Shown: positions 34,186-42,352 of the stretch, piece after piece
How positions within the stretch are numbered: position 1 is the stretch's first letter
How the letters are laid out: every line of letters starts with the position of its first letter
Origin: Flavobacterium sp. CYK-55
GTDB lineage: Bacteria > Bacteroidota > Bacteroidia > Flavobacteriales > Flavobacteriaceae
Assembly (NCBI RefSeq): GCF_018413465.1
Contig: NZ_JAHCDK010000004.1
Location: 1-64,000 of the forward strand
Reading direction: 5' to 3'
DNA: 64,000 nt
Translations under genes and position numbers: made by a program
The notes under the pieces: model-generated
Databases searched by the model: none
Told to the model about the DNA's origin: nothing
Seen by the model: the letters and a program-made list of their open reading frames with translations, nothing else

Positions 34186-34665
34186 TTAATATTCTATTTT
34201 GTCTTGGCTAGAAGCCCACAAACGGAAGGCTTCAAGTGCTTCTTCGCGCATGAATTGCTCCGTGGTCAATTTGCGGTTGGCATACGGAAGTTCTAGTTCT
34301 TCATATATGAACTGATCGTCAAAGTTGATATCCGCTGCATCTTTTTTGGTGTTGGCAAAATACATTTTATCAGGTCTGGCCCAGTAAATCGCGCCCAAAC
34401 ACATCGGGCAAGGTTCGCAACTGGTGTATATTTCGCAGCCGTCTAATTGAAAAGTGCCTAGTTCTTTGCAGGCATTTCGGATGGCGACTACTTCGGCATG
34501 TGCCGTTGGATCATTGGTAGAAGTGACGCCGTTGGCTCCGCGGGCGATGATTTTTCCGTCTTTGACGATGACCGCTCCGAACGGTCCGCCGTTGCCACTT
34601 TTTACATTTTCAATCGACAGGCGAATGGCTTCCTGCATAAACTCAGTTTGTTTGTCTAAACACAT
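34186..34665 (-). CDS. guaD: Guanine deaminase (cytidine-deaminase fold)
   Basis: 159 aa. Zinc ligands are His56 and Cys86/Cys89 with the proton shuttle Glu58 (THAE-type TAHAEVVAIR, CEPCPMCLGAIYWAR). The KMYFANTKKDAADINFDDQFIYEEL segment and EEALEAFRLW C-terminus match GuaD rather than tRNA adenosine deaminase. It converts guanine to xanthine, feeding XDH directly downstream. It is the first gene of the 16-gene minus-strand purine block. On the minus strand TATATTTAC (34681-34689) could be a weak -7 box. Confidence 0.92.
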   Translation of the reverse strand: MCLDKQTEFMQEAIRLSIENVKSGNGGPFGAVIVKDGKIIARGANGVTSTNDPTAHAEVVAIRNACKELGTFQLDGCEIYTSCEPCPMCLGAIYWARPDKMYFANTKKDAADINFDDQFIYEELELPYANRKLTTEQFMREEALEAFRLWASSQDKIEY

Positions 34666-35060
34666 AAAATTTAATTTGGGGTAAATATAAAGAAAAGTTG
34701 ATTTGACGATTCATAAGATGAGTTTAGGAAGTTGAAAAAAGTTTAGAAGTTTAGTTGAAAACCTCTTTGACCATGAAGCCAGAACAGTCAATGGTTGCGC
34801 ATCATTTAAGATGTTGTTTCTGTGAGCCGCCCGCGTGAGCGATTGCAGCTAAGTGCCGCGCACTGCGGAAAGCGCGACCCGCAGGGGCACGCCCAAATGA
34901 GAATACGGCAGTGCTTTTGGACCGCTGCGCTGTTGGGCAAAAGAGAATTTGAAAATGAGACAATTTGGAAATTTGGAAATAAAATGATTCGTATAACAGA
35001 ATGTTTCGACTAAACTTTTTTAAACTTCTTAAACCTTTTAAACTTATTCAACCCCAAAAA
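34666..35060. repeat. Intergenic repeat region with 82-bp hairpin repeat, copy 1
   Basis: No gene is supported. AAGTTTA-type heptamer blocks lie at about 34715-34755 and, inverted, 35005-35050. Between them, 34819-34900 is an 82-bp element 91% identical (75/82, no gaps) to 45191-45272. It contains GTGCC...GGCAC enclosing CTGCGG/CCGCAG arms and a CGCCCGCGTGAGCG stem. The tail 34915-34945 resembles the first 60 bp of the window. Confidence 0.7.
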
Positions 35061-35061
35061 T

Positions 35062-35129
35062 TGTCGAACATATTCTACAAAAACTAAAAAAATGTATTAC
35101 GGATTTATCAATTGGTTCGTGTATTTTTG
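35062..35129 (+). promoter_or_regulatory. Regulated promoter of the two-component operon
   Basis: A 21-bp motif TGTCGAA-N3-ATTCTACAAAA (35062-35082) lies 39 bp upstream of a TATTTTTG -7 box (35122-35129). A degenerate half-site with TTAC at 35097-35100 is spaced 22 bp from the CTAC of the motif. The same motif, with 18 of 21 bases conserved and the same spacing, lies at 37674-37694. No -33 TTG is present, which fits an activator-dependent promoter. Confidence 0.6.
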
Positions 35130-35207
35130 TCGTAAGATTATCCTGAGAAATAAAGGATCATCGTGCCCACCATCTACCCTTCTGCTGATTGCTGAAAATC
35201 AAACAGA

Positions 35208-36944
35208 TTGTTATTGAAATCATTTTTTACCAGACCACTTGAATTTCGTCACCGAAAAGGGGTTCATTATATTTTACTGGCGTGTATGCTACTGTTGCAG
35301 CTGTTGGCTGTGGTGGTTTGGTATCAGGAAACTTATGGCGCGAAGAAAACCCAGCGCGCTTTTACGCAATGGTCACAGGCCCATGAAATGAATCGTTGGA
35401 CTGATCAACTTATGAGTGCATTGCTGGAAGCGCAAATGCATTTTCAAGATTATGTTGAACACGGAAAGGCTGAATCACTTCAAAACTATCGAAAATCATT
35501 GTTGTTGGCTGCGCAAGCGAGTGAGCATTTGAAGTTGGCTGGGCAAAACTTGGACGATTTTTCGGGAATTCTTGCAGATCAAAAGCAAACCCAAGCTTAT
35601 GTTGTCTGGCTCAAAAAGCAAATTGACGATCACTTATCACAACAAACCTCCAGCAAAAAAGCGGGACATGCTGCACCTTTTGAACTCACGAGTTTGAGTT
35701 ATAAAAAAGTACTCGACAGCATCAAGACCAATACGGTGATTACGGTGGATAAAATGAACCGAAAAGGTTTGTTGGCCAGATTGGCCGCGGCATTTTCGGG
35801 TAAAATGCAAGTGCAAAAAGAGCAGCTCAAAACGGTGATTACGATGCAATATAAAAACAAAGTAGTCACGGGAACCATTGAAGATTTACTCAAAAGCATC
35901 ATTGAACAAAGCAATCAATATTACCGCAAAGAATTCAACAAACTGCGCAAATCATTTCAGCAAATGCAAGGCCGTGATGCTGCGTTGGCCAAGTTCAATA
36001 CCCGATTGTTATTACAAAGTCAGCAATTTTTGCCCGCTTATGCTCAGGCCGTAAAACAGTACCAACAACAAAAAGGAGACGAGTTTAAATCGCGCTACCA
36101 AACCGGGAAAGTGGTCAAAAGTGTTGCTTTGGTGATGATTATTTTGCTCATGCTGGTAATTTCGGCCATTTTGTTTGGATTTACCCGATTGACTTATGCT
36201 TATGAAGAACGTTTGCAGGAAGCGCAAGAAAAAATCAAGCAAAACCTCAAGTTCAAAGACCGAATGATGGGTATGATTAGCCATGAAATTAGATCACCGC
36301 TGAGTTTGTTGGCGCTGTACAGTCGTAAAATTAAAAACACAACCACCGAACCTGAAGTGAAAGAAACTTTTGAATCGATTGATTTTACGACGCAATCGCT
36401 GTTGTTGTTGTCGCATCAGTTGTTGGCTTATTCACAAGAAGATGCGCAAAATTTGCAGTTGAAGAATCAAAACTTTATGCTCAAGGCCGAAATTTCACGC
36501 ATGTTGTTGGCTTTGACTGATTTGGCGCAAAGCAACGCAAACCAATTGAACGCACGCATTGATATAGACGAACATATAGAAGTTTGTGCTGATGTAGCCC
36601 GAATTCACCAGTTGTTTTACAATATTGTCGGGAACGCCAATAAGTTTACGCGCAACGGAAACATTGATGTTGTGGTGATGGCCGGAGAGATCTCAGAATA
36701 TGAAATTAACTTGCAAGCGGTGGTGCGCGATGACGGACCGGGCATCAATGCAGACGATATTCAGCATATTTTTGAACCATATTATCAAGGAAGCGCCTCC
36801 GGGCAAACCATGAACAGCGGCGTTGGTTTGGGATTGAATTTATGCAAAGAAATAGCAGAATTATTTGACGGTGAAATACAGGTTGAAAGTATATTAGATA
36901 CCGGAACCACCGTTAGTTTTAGAATTATTTTGAGTCAGGCTTAA
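35208..36944 (+). CDS. Two-component sensor histidine kinase with large periplasmic domain
   Basis: 578 aa with a TTG start (alternatives exist a few codons on; the first ATG is residue 27, inside the membrane helix). A first helix YILLACMLLLQLLAVVVW is followed by a helical periplasmic sensor of about 260 residues, a second helix (VALVMIILLMLVISAILFGF, about 300-320), a coiled linker, the phosphoacceptor MMGMISHEIRSPLSLLAL and an ATPase domain with NANKFTRNG, DDGPGINADD and GVGLGLNLCKEIAELF. The sensor resembles no family I recognise. It is followed after 33 bp by its NarL-type regulator. The promoter carries a conserved motif at 35062-35082. Confidence 0.9.
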   Translation: MLLKSFFTRPLEFRHRKGVHYILLACMLLLQLLAVVVWYQETYGAKKTQRAFTQWSQAHEMNRWTDQLMSALLEAQMHFQDYVEHGKAESLQNYRKSLLLAAQASEHLKLAGQNLDDFSGILADQKQTQAYVVWLKKQIDDHLSQQTSSKKAGHAAPFELTSLSYKKVLDSIKTNTVITVDKMNRKGLLARLAAAFSGKMQVQKEQLKTVITMQYKNKVVTGTIEDLLKSIIEQSNQYYRKEFNKLRKSFQQMQGRDAALAKFNTRLLLQSQQFLPAYAQAVKQYQQQKGDEFKSRYQTGKVVKSVALVMIILLMLVISAILFGFTRLTYAYEERLQEAQEKIKQNLKFKDRMMGMISHEIRSPLSLLALYSRKIKNTTTEPEVKETFESIDFTTQSLLLLSHQLLAYSQEDAQNLQLKNQNFMLKAEISRMLLALTDLAQSNANQLNARIDIDEHIEVCADVARIHQLFYNIVGNANKFTRNGNIDVVVMAGEISEYEINLQAVVRDDGPGINADDIQHIFEPYYQGSASGQTMNSGVGLGLNLCKEIAELFDGEIQVESILDTGTTVSFRIILSQA

Positions 36945-36977
36945 ACCTGAATTGTTGCATTTAAAAATTACACGCTC

Positions 36978-37631
36978 ATGACACAACTACAAAAATCCAA
37001 ACCGGGACGTTACACTTTTCTGATTGCAGACGACCATATGGTAGTGCGTCAAGGCGTGGCCATGGTGCTCAAAGATTTGTTTTTTAATGCCGAAATTCAT
37101 CAGGCCGGTTCGATTAAAGAAACCCTGAAGGCGGTTCATGAATACAAATTTGATTTGTTGATTTTGGATATTCATTTTCCGGATAGCCATAGTTTAAATC
37201 TTATTGGCGAACTCAAAGAATTGCAACCTCAGTTAAAAATTTTGGTGTTCTCAGCCTATGATGAAAACCTATACGCACTGCGCTATCTCAATGCCGGAGC
37301 CTCAGGTTATTTAAATAAAGCTTGTAGTGAAGATGAGATGAAACAAGCTTTGCAAAGTATGGTGGTGTCAGGCAAATACATTACGCAAAACATCAAAGAC
37401 AAAATTCTCGACTCATATATATCTAAAAAACCGCTCAATCCGCTCGAGCAATTGTCTGACCGCGAAATTGAAGTAGCGCGTTTGCTTATTAAAGGTTTTG
37501 GCAATATGGAAATTTCAGAATCGTTGGGCATTAAAAAATCAACGGTGAGCACTTTTAAAAACCGCATTTTTGAGAAATTGGCCATCAACAACTTAGCTGA
37601 TTTGATTGATCTGTTTCAGTTGTATCAATAA
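36978..37631 (+). CDS. NarL/LuxR-family response regulator
   Basis: 217 aa. Receiver domain: acidic pair Asp-Asp in IADDHMVVRQG, phosphoacceptor Asp in LLILDIHFPDSHSLN, Thr/Ser switch in LVFSAYDENL and Lys in GYLNKACSEDEM. C-terminal HTH: LSDREIEVARLLIKGFGNMEISESLGIKKSTVSTFKNRIFEKL, the LuxR signature. It should be phosphorylated by the adjacent kinase and bind DNA as a dimer. The conserved motif upstream of the kinase and again 43 bp past this gene is a natural candidate for its binding site; that link is inference. Confidence 0.93.
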   Translation: MTQLQKSKPGRYTFLIADDHMVVRQGVAMVLKDLFFNAEIHQAGSIKETLKAVHEYKFDLLILDIHFPDSHSLNLIGELKELQPQLKILVFSAYDENLYALRYLNAGASGYLNKACSEDEMKQALQSMVVSGKYITQNIKDKILDSYISKKPLNPLEQLSDREIEVARLLIKGFGNMEISESLGIKKSTVSTFKNRIFEKLAINNLADLIDLFQLYQ

Positions 37632-37673
37632 TCTTCGTTAAGTATTATAAATACTGGATTTTCAACTTTTACT

Positions 37674-37742
37674 GTCGAAATCATTCTACAAAATTTGACT
37701 TTGAATTCTACAAAATTTGGACAGAGATTGGTCTAGTTTTGT
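37674..37742 (+). promoter_or_regulatory. Second motif-bearing promoter, downstream of the response regulator
   Basis: The 21-bp motif recurs at 37674-37694, followed by an exact direct repeat of ATTCTACAAAATTTG (37684-37698 and 37706-37720, period 22 bp, two helical turns). A TAGTTTTG -7 box at 37735-37742 lies 40 bp from the motif, nearly the spacing seen at the kinase promoter. It would drive the 38016 gene or a leader RNA. Confidence 0.6.
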
Positions 37743-38015
37743 CTTGGTAATCAGCCGTAATAATGAAAGATTGGGTTTGGTTTAAGTTAAAGTGTTGCAC
37801 CTAAAAATCCTGTGAATTTGCCCAACCCATATAAGCGAATTTTTGGGTTTTTAGGGAAGACACAACTGGCTAACCTGCCTTTTTAAATGGCCAATTGCTG
37901 CTTTTGTTTTACTCGTGTTGATTGACAATTTGGGCTTGCATTTAGGGAACGGCTAGATAAAAGAGATTTTGTTTGACTGTAATAATCATTTCGTTTAGAG
38001 GGTTTAACGAGTGAA
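37743..38015 (+). other. Long leader region before the 140-aa protein
   Basis: 273 bp without a recognised gene, downstream of the motif-bearing promoter. A 13-codon ORF (MKDWVWFKLKCCT, 37764-37805) starts close to the expected transcription start. An imperfect AACCC/GGGTT stem with a T run occurs around 37827-37854. It could be a regulatory leader or small RNA; nothing is proven. Confidence 0.35.
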
Positions 38016-38438
38016 ATGTTTTTGCAAATGCAAACAGCCCAATTTGTTGATCACAATTTTAGGGATCAGATATCATTTATGATGAATCATATTAATCAAC
38101 TCATTGAGCTTAACCTACGCTATTTATATGAACACCCGCATCAGCAAGCGGAACTCAAAGACCTCGCGCTTTTTGGAAAACTACCGCTGGCTGATGCTCA
38201 GGTGCTCGCTGAGATTATGGTGCTCAAAAATTTGATTACTTCATTTGAACATCAACAGTTTAAACTAACCGAACAAGGCCAAGAAATATGCAAAAATGGC
38301 GGATGGATTACTTATTTAAAACAAATCCGTCAGCAGAAAAATCCTTTGGTGGTAACGCTCAAAAAATCAGAAATAAAGAATGCTTCTCGCTTTGGCAAAC
38401 TCATCAAAAAGTTGGGTGATGCTTTGAATAAAGACTGA
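38016..38438 (+). CDS. Hypothetical 140-aa protein, possible winged helix
   Basis: 140 aa, soluble, helical. Residues 20-100 read like a small winged-helix domain: a helix (HINQLIELNLRYLYEHP), ELKDLALFGKLPLADAQVLAEIMVLKNLITSFEHQQFKLTEQG (helix-turn-helix plus wing with KLTEQGQEI typical of DNA-binding wings). The C-terminus is basic (SRFGKLIKKLGDALNKD). An internal ATG at 38028 is an alternative start. It is downstream of a promoter that shares a motif with the two-component operon and so may be in its regulon. No family is recognised. Confidence 0.6.
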   Translation: MFLQMQTAQFVDHNFRDQISFMMNHINQLIELNLRYLYEHPHQQAELKDLALFGKLPLADAQVLAEIMVLKNLITSFEHQQFKLTEQGQEICKNGGWITYLKQIRQQKNPLVVTLKKSEIKNASRFGKLIKKLGDALNKD

Positions 38439-38525
38439 TTTTCATTAATTTATTATGCAATATTTGGTTTGTGCACATCCTCTAAAAACCAAAATTGACT
38501 AATTTCGTTCATCGAGAAATCACTC

Positions 38526-39008
38526 ATGAACCATCAATCAAATTCAGCCATACAAATCAGACGGGCAACATCAGCCGATGCTCAAAAACTCAGCCGGCTG
38601 ATTGATGAAAATGCGCAGTTACTTTTAAAACCACATTACAGCGCGCTTCAGCTGGAAATTTTCTTGCGGTATTATTCAACCCAGGCCATGCATGAAAAAC
38701 TCAAAAAGCAAATCATTTTTTGCGCTGAAATCAACCATCAATTGGTGGGAACCATTGCTTTAGAAGGTGATTTTGTGGTGGGTTTTTATACTGAAGTTTC
38801 AAGAGTTAATCAGGGCATTGGTTCTGCATTACTCGATTATTTAGAAAATCATGCGCGGACTCAAGGTTTGGATAAAATACAACTGTCAGCTTCACCAGTT
38901 GGCGTGCACTTTTATGAACGAAAAGGTTGGAAAAAAATGCAAGATATAGTGGTGGATTATTTAGGTGTTGGTTTTGAAGAAACACTGATGCAGAAATGTT
39001 TAAAGTAA
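38526..39008 (+). CDS. GNAT-family N-acetyltransferase
   Basis: 160 aa. Acetyl-CoA binding motif A reads TEVSRVNQGIGSALLDYLENHARTQGL (Q/R-x-x-G-x-G at VNQGIGSA), and motif B SPVGVHFYERKGWKKM completes the GNAT fold. The N-terminus IQIRRATSADAQKLSRLI is typical. It should acetylate an amine of a small molecule or protein; the substrate is unknown. It stands alone between unrelated genes. Confidence 0.88.
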   Translation: MNHQSNSAIQIRRATSADAQKLSRLIDENAQLLLKPHYSALQLEIFLRYYSTQAMHEKLKKQIIFCAEINHQLVGTIALEGDFVVGFYTEVSRVNQGIGSALLDYLENHARTQGLDKIQLSASPVGVHFYERKGWKKMQDIVVDYLGVGFEETLMQKCLK

Positions 39009-39050
39009 TTTTGTTGTCAACAACTGTTTCATCCTTTAATTAAAATAAAT

Positions 39051-39710
39051 ATGAAGAATATTTTCAGAATACTCACTTTTTTTAGTATACAGGCTTTGGC
39101 GCAAGTTAATGCGGTTGATTACGCCAACTTTGACAAATACAAAAATCAAAATACTGAAGTGATTAATCAATCTAACAAAATTATTTTAATGGGCGATTCA
39201 ATTACCGAAGGTTGGATTATTAACGATGCAGATTTCTTTGCTCAAAATCATTTGATTGATCGAGGGATTTCAGGGCAAACAACCTCACAAATGCTGCTCA
39301 GATTTAGAAATGACGTTATTGATCTTCATCCTAAAAAAGTGGTTATTTTGGCCGGAATCAATGATATAGCCGAAAACTCAGGCCCAATCAGTACGGAACA
39401 AATTTTTGCCCACATAAAATCAATGTGTGATTTAGCCAAAACCAATCAAATCAAAGTTATCTTGTGTACGGTTTTGCCCGCAGCTGAGTTTCCTTGGCGA
39501 CCAAGTGTTCATCCGATTGAAAAGGTTTTGTTACTGAATCAAATGATTAGAACCTATGCTCAAGATCAAAAAATAGATTTGGTTGATTACTTTTTGGCTA
39601 TGAAAGACCCACAAAATGCTTTGCCCAAAATATATTCTGAAGACGGTGTTCACCCGAACAAAGCTGGTTATGAGGTGATGAAAAATTTACTTTTGCCAAA
39701 GCTGAAATAA
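39051..39710 (+). CDS. Exported SGNH/GDSL hydrolase
   Basis: 219 aa. A short signal peptide (MKNIFRILTFFSIQALAQ) precedes an SGNH hydrolase with all blocks: MGDSITEGW (nucleophile Ser), GISGQTTSQM (Gly), LAGINDIAE (Asn) and SEDGVHPNKAGYEVM (Asp and His). Such enzymes are esterases, lipases or carbohydrate deacetylases. A periplasmic or outer role, such as deacetylation of polysaccharide, is plausible. The substrate cannot be told from sequence. Confidence 0.9.
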   Translation: MKNIFRILTFFSIQALAQVNAVDYANFDKYKNQNTEVINQSNKIILMGDSITEGWIINDADFFAQNHLIDRGISGQTTSQMLLRFRNDVIDLHPKKVVILAGINDIAENSGPISTEQIFAHIKSMCDLAKTNQIKVILCTVLPAAEFPWRPSVHPIEKVLLLNQMIRTYAQDQKIDLVDYFLAMKDPQNALPKIYSEDGVHPNKAGYEVMKNLLLPKLK

Positions 39711-39753
39711 TTCAGAAGAATCTAAGAATCACAAAACTAAAAATGATTCATTT

Positions 39754-40386
39754 ATGAAATTCAAATTAGCTTCAATCATCCTGTTGTTGATTGCCTTTTT
39801 GTTGGTTAATTGTACGCAGAAAGAAAACTTCAACCTAGCTTGGACGCGCGAACAAGCGCCCGAATATTTCAAAGCCAAATTTGAAACACATCAAGGCGAT
39901 TTTGAAATTGAAGTTACCCGAAAATTATCGCCCAAAGCGGCCGATCGGTTTTATCAATTGGTGAAACATCATTATTTTGACAAGGGTATTTTTTATCGCG
40001 TAGTTCCGGGATTTGTGGCTCAATTTGGCCGAACCGACAATGCTTTAATAGAGCAATGGCGCGCAGTGAAAATTCCTGATGAACCGGTAGTATCCGGAAA
40101 TCAAAAAGGAAGCATCAGTTTTGCCCGAGCCGGAAAAGAAACCCGCGATGTAGAGGTTTTTATTAACTTGGAGAACAATACCGTTTTAGATACTTTACAG
40201 TATGAAGGCGTGCGAGGTTTTCCGTCATTTGGGCGCGTTACCCGCGGAATGGACATAGTTGAAAAACTCTATTCAGGTTATGGAGAAAGCACCATGAACA
40301 ACCCAAATATGTATACAAATCCGGAAGCATTCTATCAGAAATTTCCAAAACTTGATTTAATAAAAAAAGCTTATATCATTAAATAA
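39754..40386 (+). CDS. Cyclophilin-type peptidyl-prolyl isomerase, lipoprotein
   Basis: 210 aa. Lipoprotein signal MKFKLASIILLLIAFLLVNCTQK with acylated Cys20. The cyclophilin fold shows FETHQGDFEIEVTRKLSPKAADRFYQL, GIFYRVVPGFVAQFG and GSISFARAGKETRDVEVFINLENN, matching bacterial cyclophilin (PpiA/B-type) loops. It should catalyse proline isomerisation of exported proteins in the periplasm. It is followed by two more exported proteins with short gaps, probably one transcription unit. Confidence 0.88.
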   Translation: MKFKLASIILLLIAFLLVNCTQKENFNLAWTREQAPEYFKAKFETHQGDFEIEVTRKLSPKAADRFYQLVKHHYFDKGIFYRVVPGFVAQFGRTDNALIEQWRAVKIPDEPVVSGNQKGSISFARAGKETRDVEVFINLENNTVLDTLQYEGVRGFPSFGRVTRGMDIVEKLYSGYGESTMNNPNMYTNPEAFYQKFPKLDLIKKAYIIK

Positions 40387-40395
40387 TATATCTCT

Positions 40396-40848
40396 ATGAA
40401 AAAACTCATTGTACTCATGGCATTGATAACAATTGCTTGTCAGAAAAAAGAGCAACAAAATAAAATTTCATTTGATTGGCTTATCGGAAATTGGCAAAGA
40501 ACCGATGATCAGCCCGGTAAAAAAACCTATGAACATTGGATAAAATCTGGTGAAATCTATCTCGGAAATAGCTACACCATTCAAGCAAACGATACCCTTT
40601 GGGGCGAAAAAATTAAACTTTCAACCCGTGGAAAAAACTGGATTTACTCAGTTTCCGGTGGACAATCAGCTATTCCTACCGATTTTGTTTTGACCCAAAT
40701 TTCAAAAAACGCTTTTGTGTGTGAAAATCAGCAAAACGAATTCCCGAATATCATTCGCTATAAACGCAACAAGCATAAACTTGAAGCTGAAATTGAAGGT
40801 GGTGAAATGAAAATTCCTTTTACTTTTATACCTGTAAACCCTAAATAA
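40396..40848 (+). CDS. Lipoprotein of DUF6265 type
   Basis: 150 aa. The signal MKKLIVLMALITIACQKKE has an acylated Cys15. The body ISFDWLIGNWQRTDDQPGKKTYEHW and the beta-rich remainder resemble the small lipocalin-like DUF6265/DUF1579 group (opening FDWLIGxW motif). No catalytic residues are identified; these proteins may bind a hydrophobic ligand, which is inference. It lies 9 bp after the cyclophilin gene and 7 bp before the YCII-like gene. Confidence 0.6.
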   Translation: MKKLIVLMALITIACQKKEQQNKISFDWLIGNWQRTDDQPGKKTYEHWIKSGEIYLGNSYTIQANDTLWGEKIKLSTRGKNWIYSVSGGQSAIPTDFVLTQISKNAFVCENQQNEFPNIIRYKRNKHKLEAEIEGGEMKIPFTFIPVNPK

Positions 40849-40855
40849 ATTTATT

Positions 40856-41320
40856 GTGAAAAAATCTATCGCAACGTTGTTACTGCTTTTGACTTTGAGT
40901 TCTGTAGCAGCACAAAATAAAAATCCAAAATACGATGCCCAATTGGCTGAACAACTTGGCGCCGATGACTACGGCATGAAAAAATACATTTTTGTGATAC
41001 TTAAAACCGGAACCAACAACACGCAAGATAAGGCTTTTATAAGTTCGTGTTTTTCTGGCCATCTCAAAAACATACAACGGTTAGTTGATGATAAAAAGCT
41101 AGTGGTTGCAGGGCCGTTTTCAAAAAACGAACAAGCATACAGAGGCCTCTTTATTTTTAATTTATCAAGTACAGAAGAAGTCCGAAAACTACTGCAAACT
41201 GATCCGGCCATCAAAGAGAATTTGCTTGAAGCAGAGCTTTTTGAATGGTATGGTTCGGCAGCTATTCCGGTTTATTTAGAAGCTTCAGACAAAGTATGGA
41301 AAAAATCACCCGGTGAATAA
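40856..41320 (+). CDS. Exported YCII-related protein
   Basis: 154 aa with a GTG start, chosen because it leads straight into a signal peptide (residues 1-19, KKSIATLLLLLTLSSVAAQ). Residues 40-135 fit the YCII ferredoxin-like fold: YIFVILKTGTNN, HLKNIQRLVDDKKLVVAGPFSKNEQAYRGLFIFNL and LLEAELFEWYGSAAIP. The conserved His and Asp of YCII are present (HL in SGHLKN). YCII proteins are of unclear function. It is the third gene in a short co-directional run of exported proteins. Confidence 0.72.
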   Translation: MKKSIATLLLLLTLSSVAAQNKNPKYDAQLAEQLGADDYGMKKYIFVILKTGTNNTQDKAFISSCFSGHLKNIQRLVDDKKLVVAGPFSKNEQAYRGLFIFNLSSTEEVRKLLQTDPAIKENLLEAELFEWYGSAAIPVYLEASDKVWKKSPGE

Positions 41321-41323
41321 TCA

Positions 41324-42199
41324 ATGCAAACACAGAATATTTCTATCGATGCATTGGCATTCAAACAACTCGACTTTTCAGGCTTAGAAATGCTAATTTC
41401 TTGGGCCAAAGAAGAAGGTTGGAATCCCGGACCGGAAGATGCTAAAGCTTTCTGGGCAGCCGATCCTGAAGGCTATTATGGATTTTTTCATTATGGTGAA
41501 CTCATCGCCGGTGGAGCACTGATTTCGTACAACCGCGCTTATGGTTTCATGGGGCTTTTTATTGTAAAGCCAAATTACCGCTCACAAGGTATTGGTAGAA
41601 AACTCTGGTATTTGAGGCGTGATACTTTGCTCAAACGACTCAACCCAGAAGCTCCCATCGGAATGGACGGTGTAGTAGCCATGCAAAATTTTTATGCGCA
41701 AGGCGGATTCAAAATGGCCTATACTGAAGAGCGCTACGAAAGATTGGGCGAGCGTTTTTCGTTATCGACCAAAGTTCAAAAAGCAATGAAAGATGACTTT
41801 GACAACATCGCAGAATATGACCAAAACTGCTTTTTGTTTGAACGCAACTCATTCTTAAAATCATGGTTAAACATGAACCTAAGTGAAGTATTTGTATACA
41901 AAAACGAAGGTAAAATAGTCGGTTATGCGGTTATTCGAAAAGCAGACATCGGGCATAAAATTGGGCCTTTATTTGCCGATGATGCTCAAATAGCTGAAGA
42001 ACTTTATCTAGCTTGTTTGAACGCACGCCCGTATGAAGCTGTTTTTATTGATGTTCCGGTAAACAACCCTCAGGCCATTTTAATGTTACAAAAATATCAC
42101 GCAAAATACGTTTTTGAATGCGGGCGAATGTACTACAAAACTGCCCCGAACTTACCAATAAACCGAATATTTGGTGTGACCTCTTTTGAATTAGGATAA
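41324..42199 (+). CDS. Double-GNAT acetyltransferase (YitH-like)
   Basis: 291 aa. The N-terminal GNAT domain carries GLFIVKPNYRSQGIGRKLWYLRRDTLL (Q/R-x-x-G-x-G). Residues 150-291 form a second GNAT-like domain of the YitH/Acetyltransf_18 type (VGYAVIRKADIGHKIGPLFADDAQIAEELYLACL). Proteins of this layout acetylate small amines; the substrate is unknown. The start is 3 bp after the YCII-like gene stop, so it is probably in the same transcript. All motif A glycines are present. Confidence 0.85.
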   Translation: MQTQNISIDALAFKQLDFSGLEMLISWAKEEGWNPGPEDAKAFWAADPEGYYGFFHYGELIAGGALISYNRAYGFMGLFIVKPNYRSQGIGRKLWYLRRDTLLKRLNPEAPIGMDGVVAMQNFYAQGGFKMAYTEERYERLGERFSLSTKVQKAMKDDFDNIAEYDQNCFLFERNSFLKSWLNMNLSEVFVYKNEGKIVGYAVIRKADIGHKIGPLFADDAQIAEELYLACLNARPYEAVFIDVPVNNPQAILMLQKYHAKYVFECGRMYYKTAPNLPINRIFGVTSFELG

Positions 42200-42352
42200 C
42201 CATTTTTTTGATAAAAATTCCAACTCATTCATAATGATTGGATAGTTTTAATTCCATAAATTGCCAACGTTTTAAAAATACTTCAAAAACAAAGCTGTAT
42301 TTTTAAGAATAGAACAATTTATCGATATACAAACTCACTAAATCCAAAAATA

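Noticed and set aside
34822..35013. 63-aa reading frame in the spacer
   Set aside because: It is made by the 82-bp hairpin repeat and its tail, which is present elsewhere without the frame; no start signal.
42200..42352. SAM or other riboswitch before the Cys/Met enzyme gene
   Set aside because: I looked for nested stems with conserved loops and found only AT-rich sequence without a recognisable aptamer.
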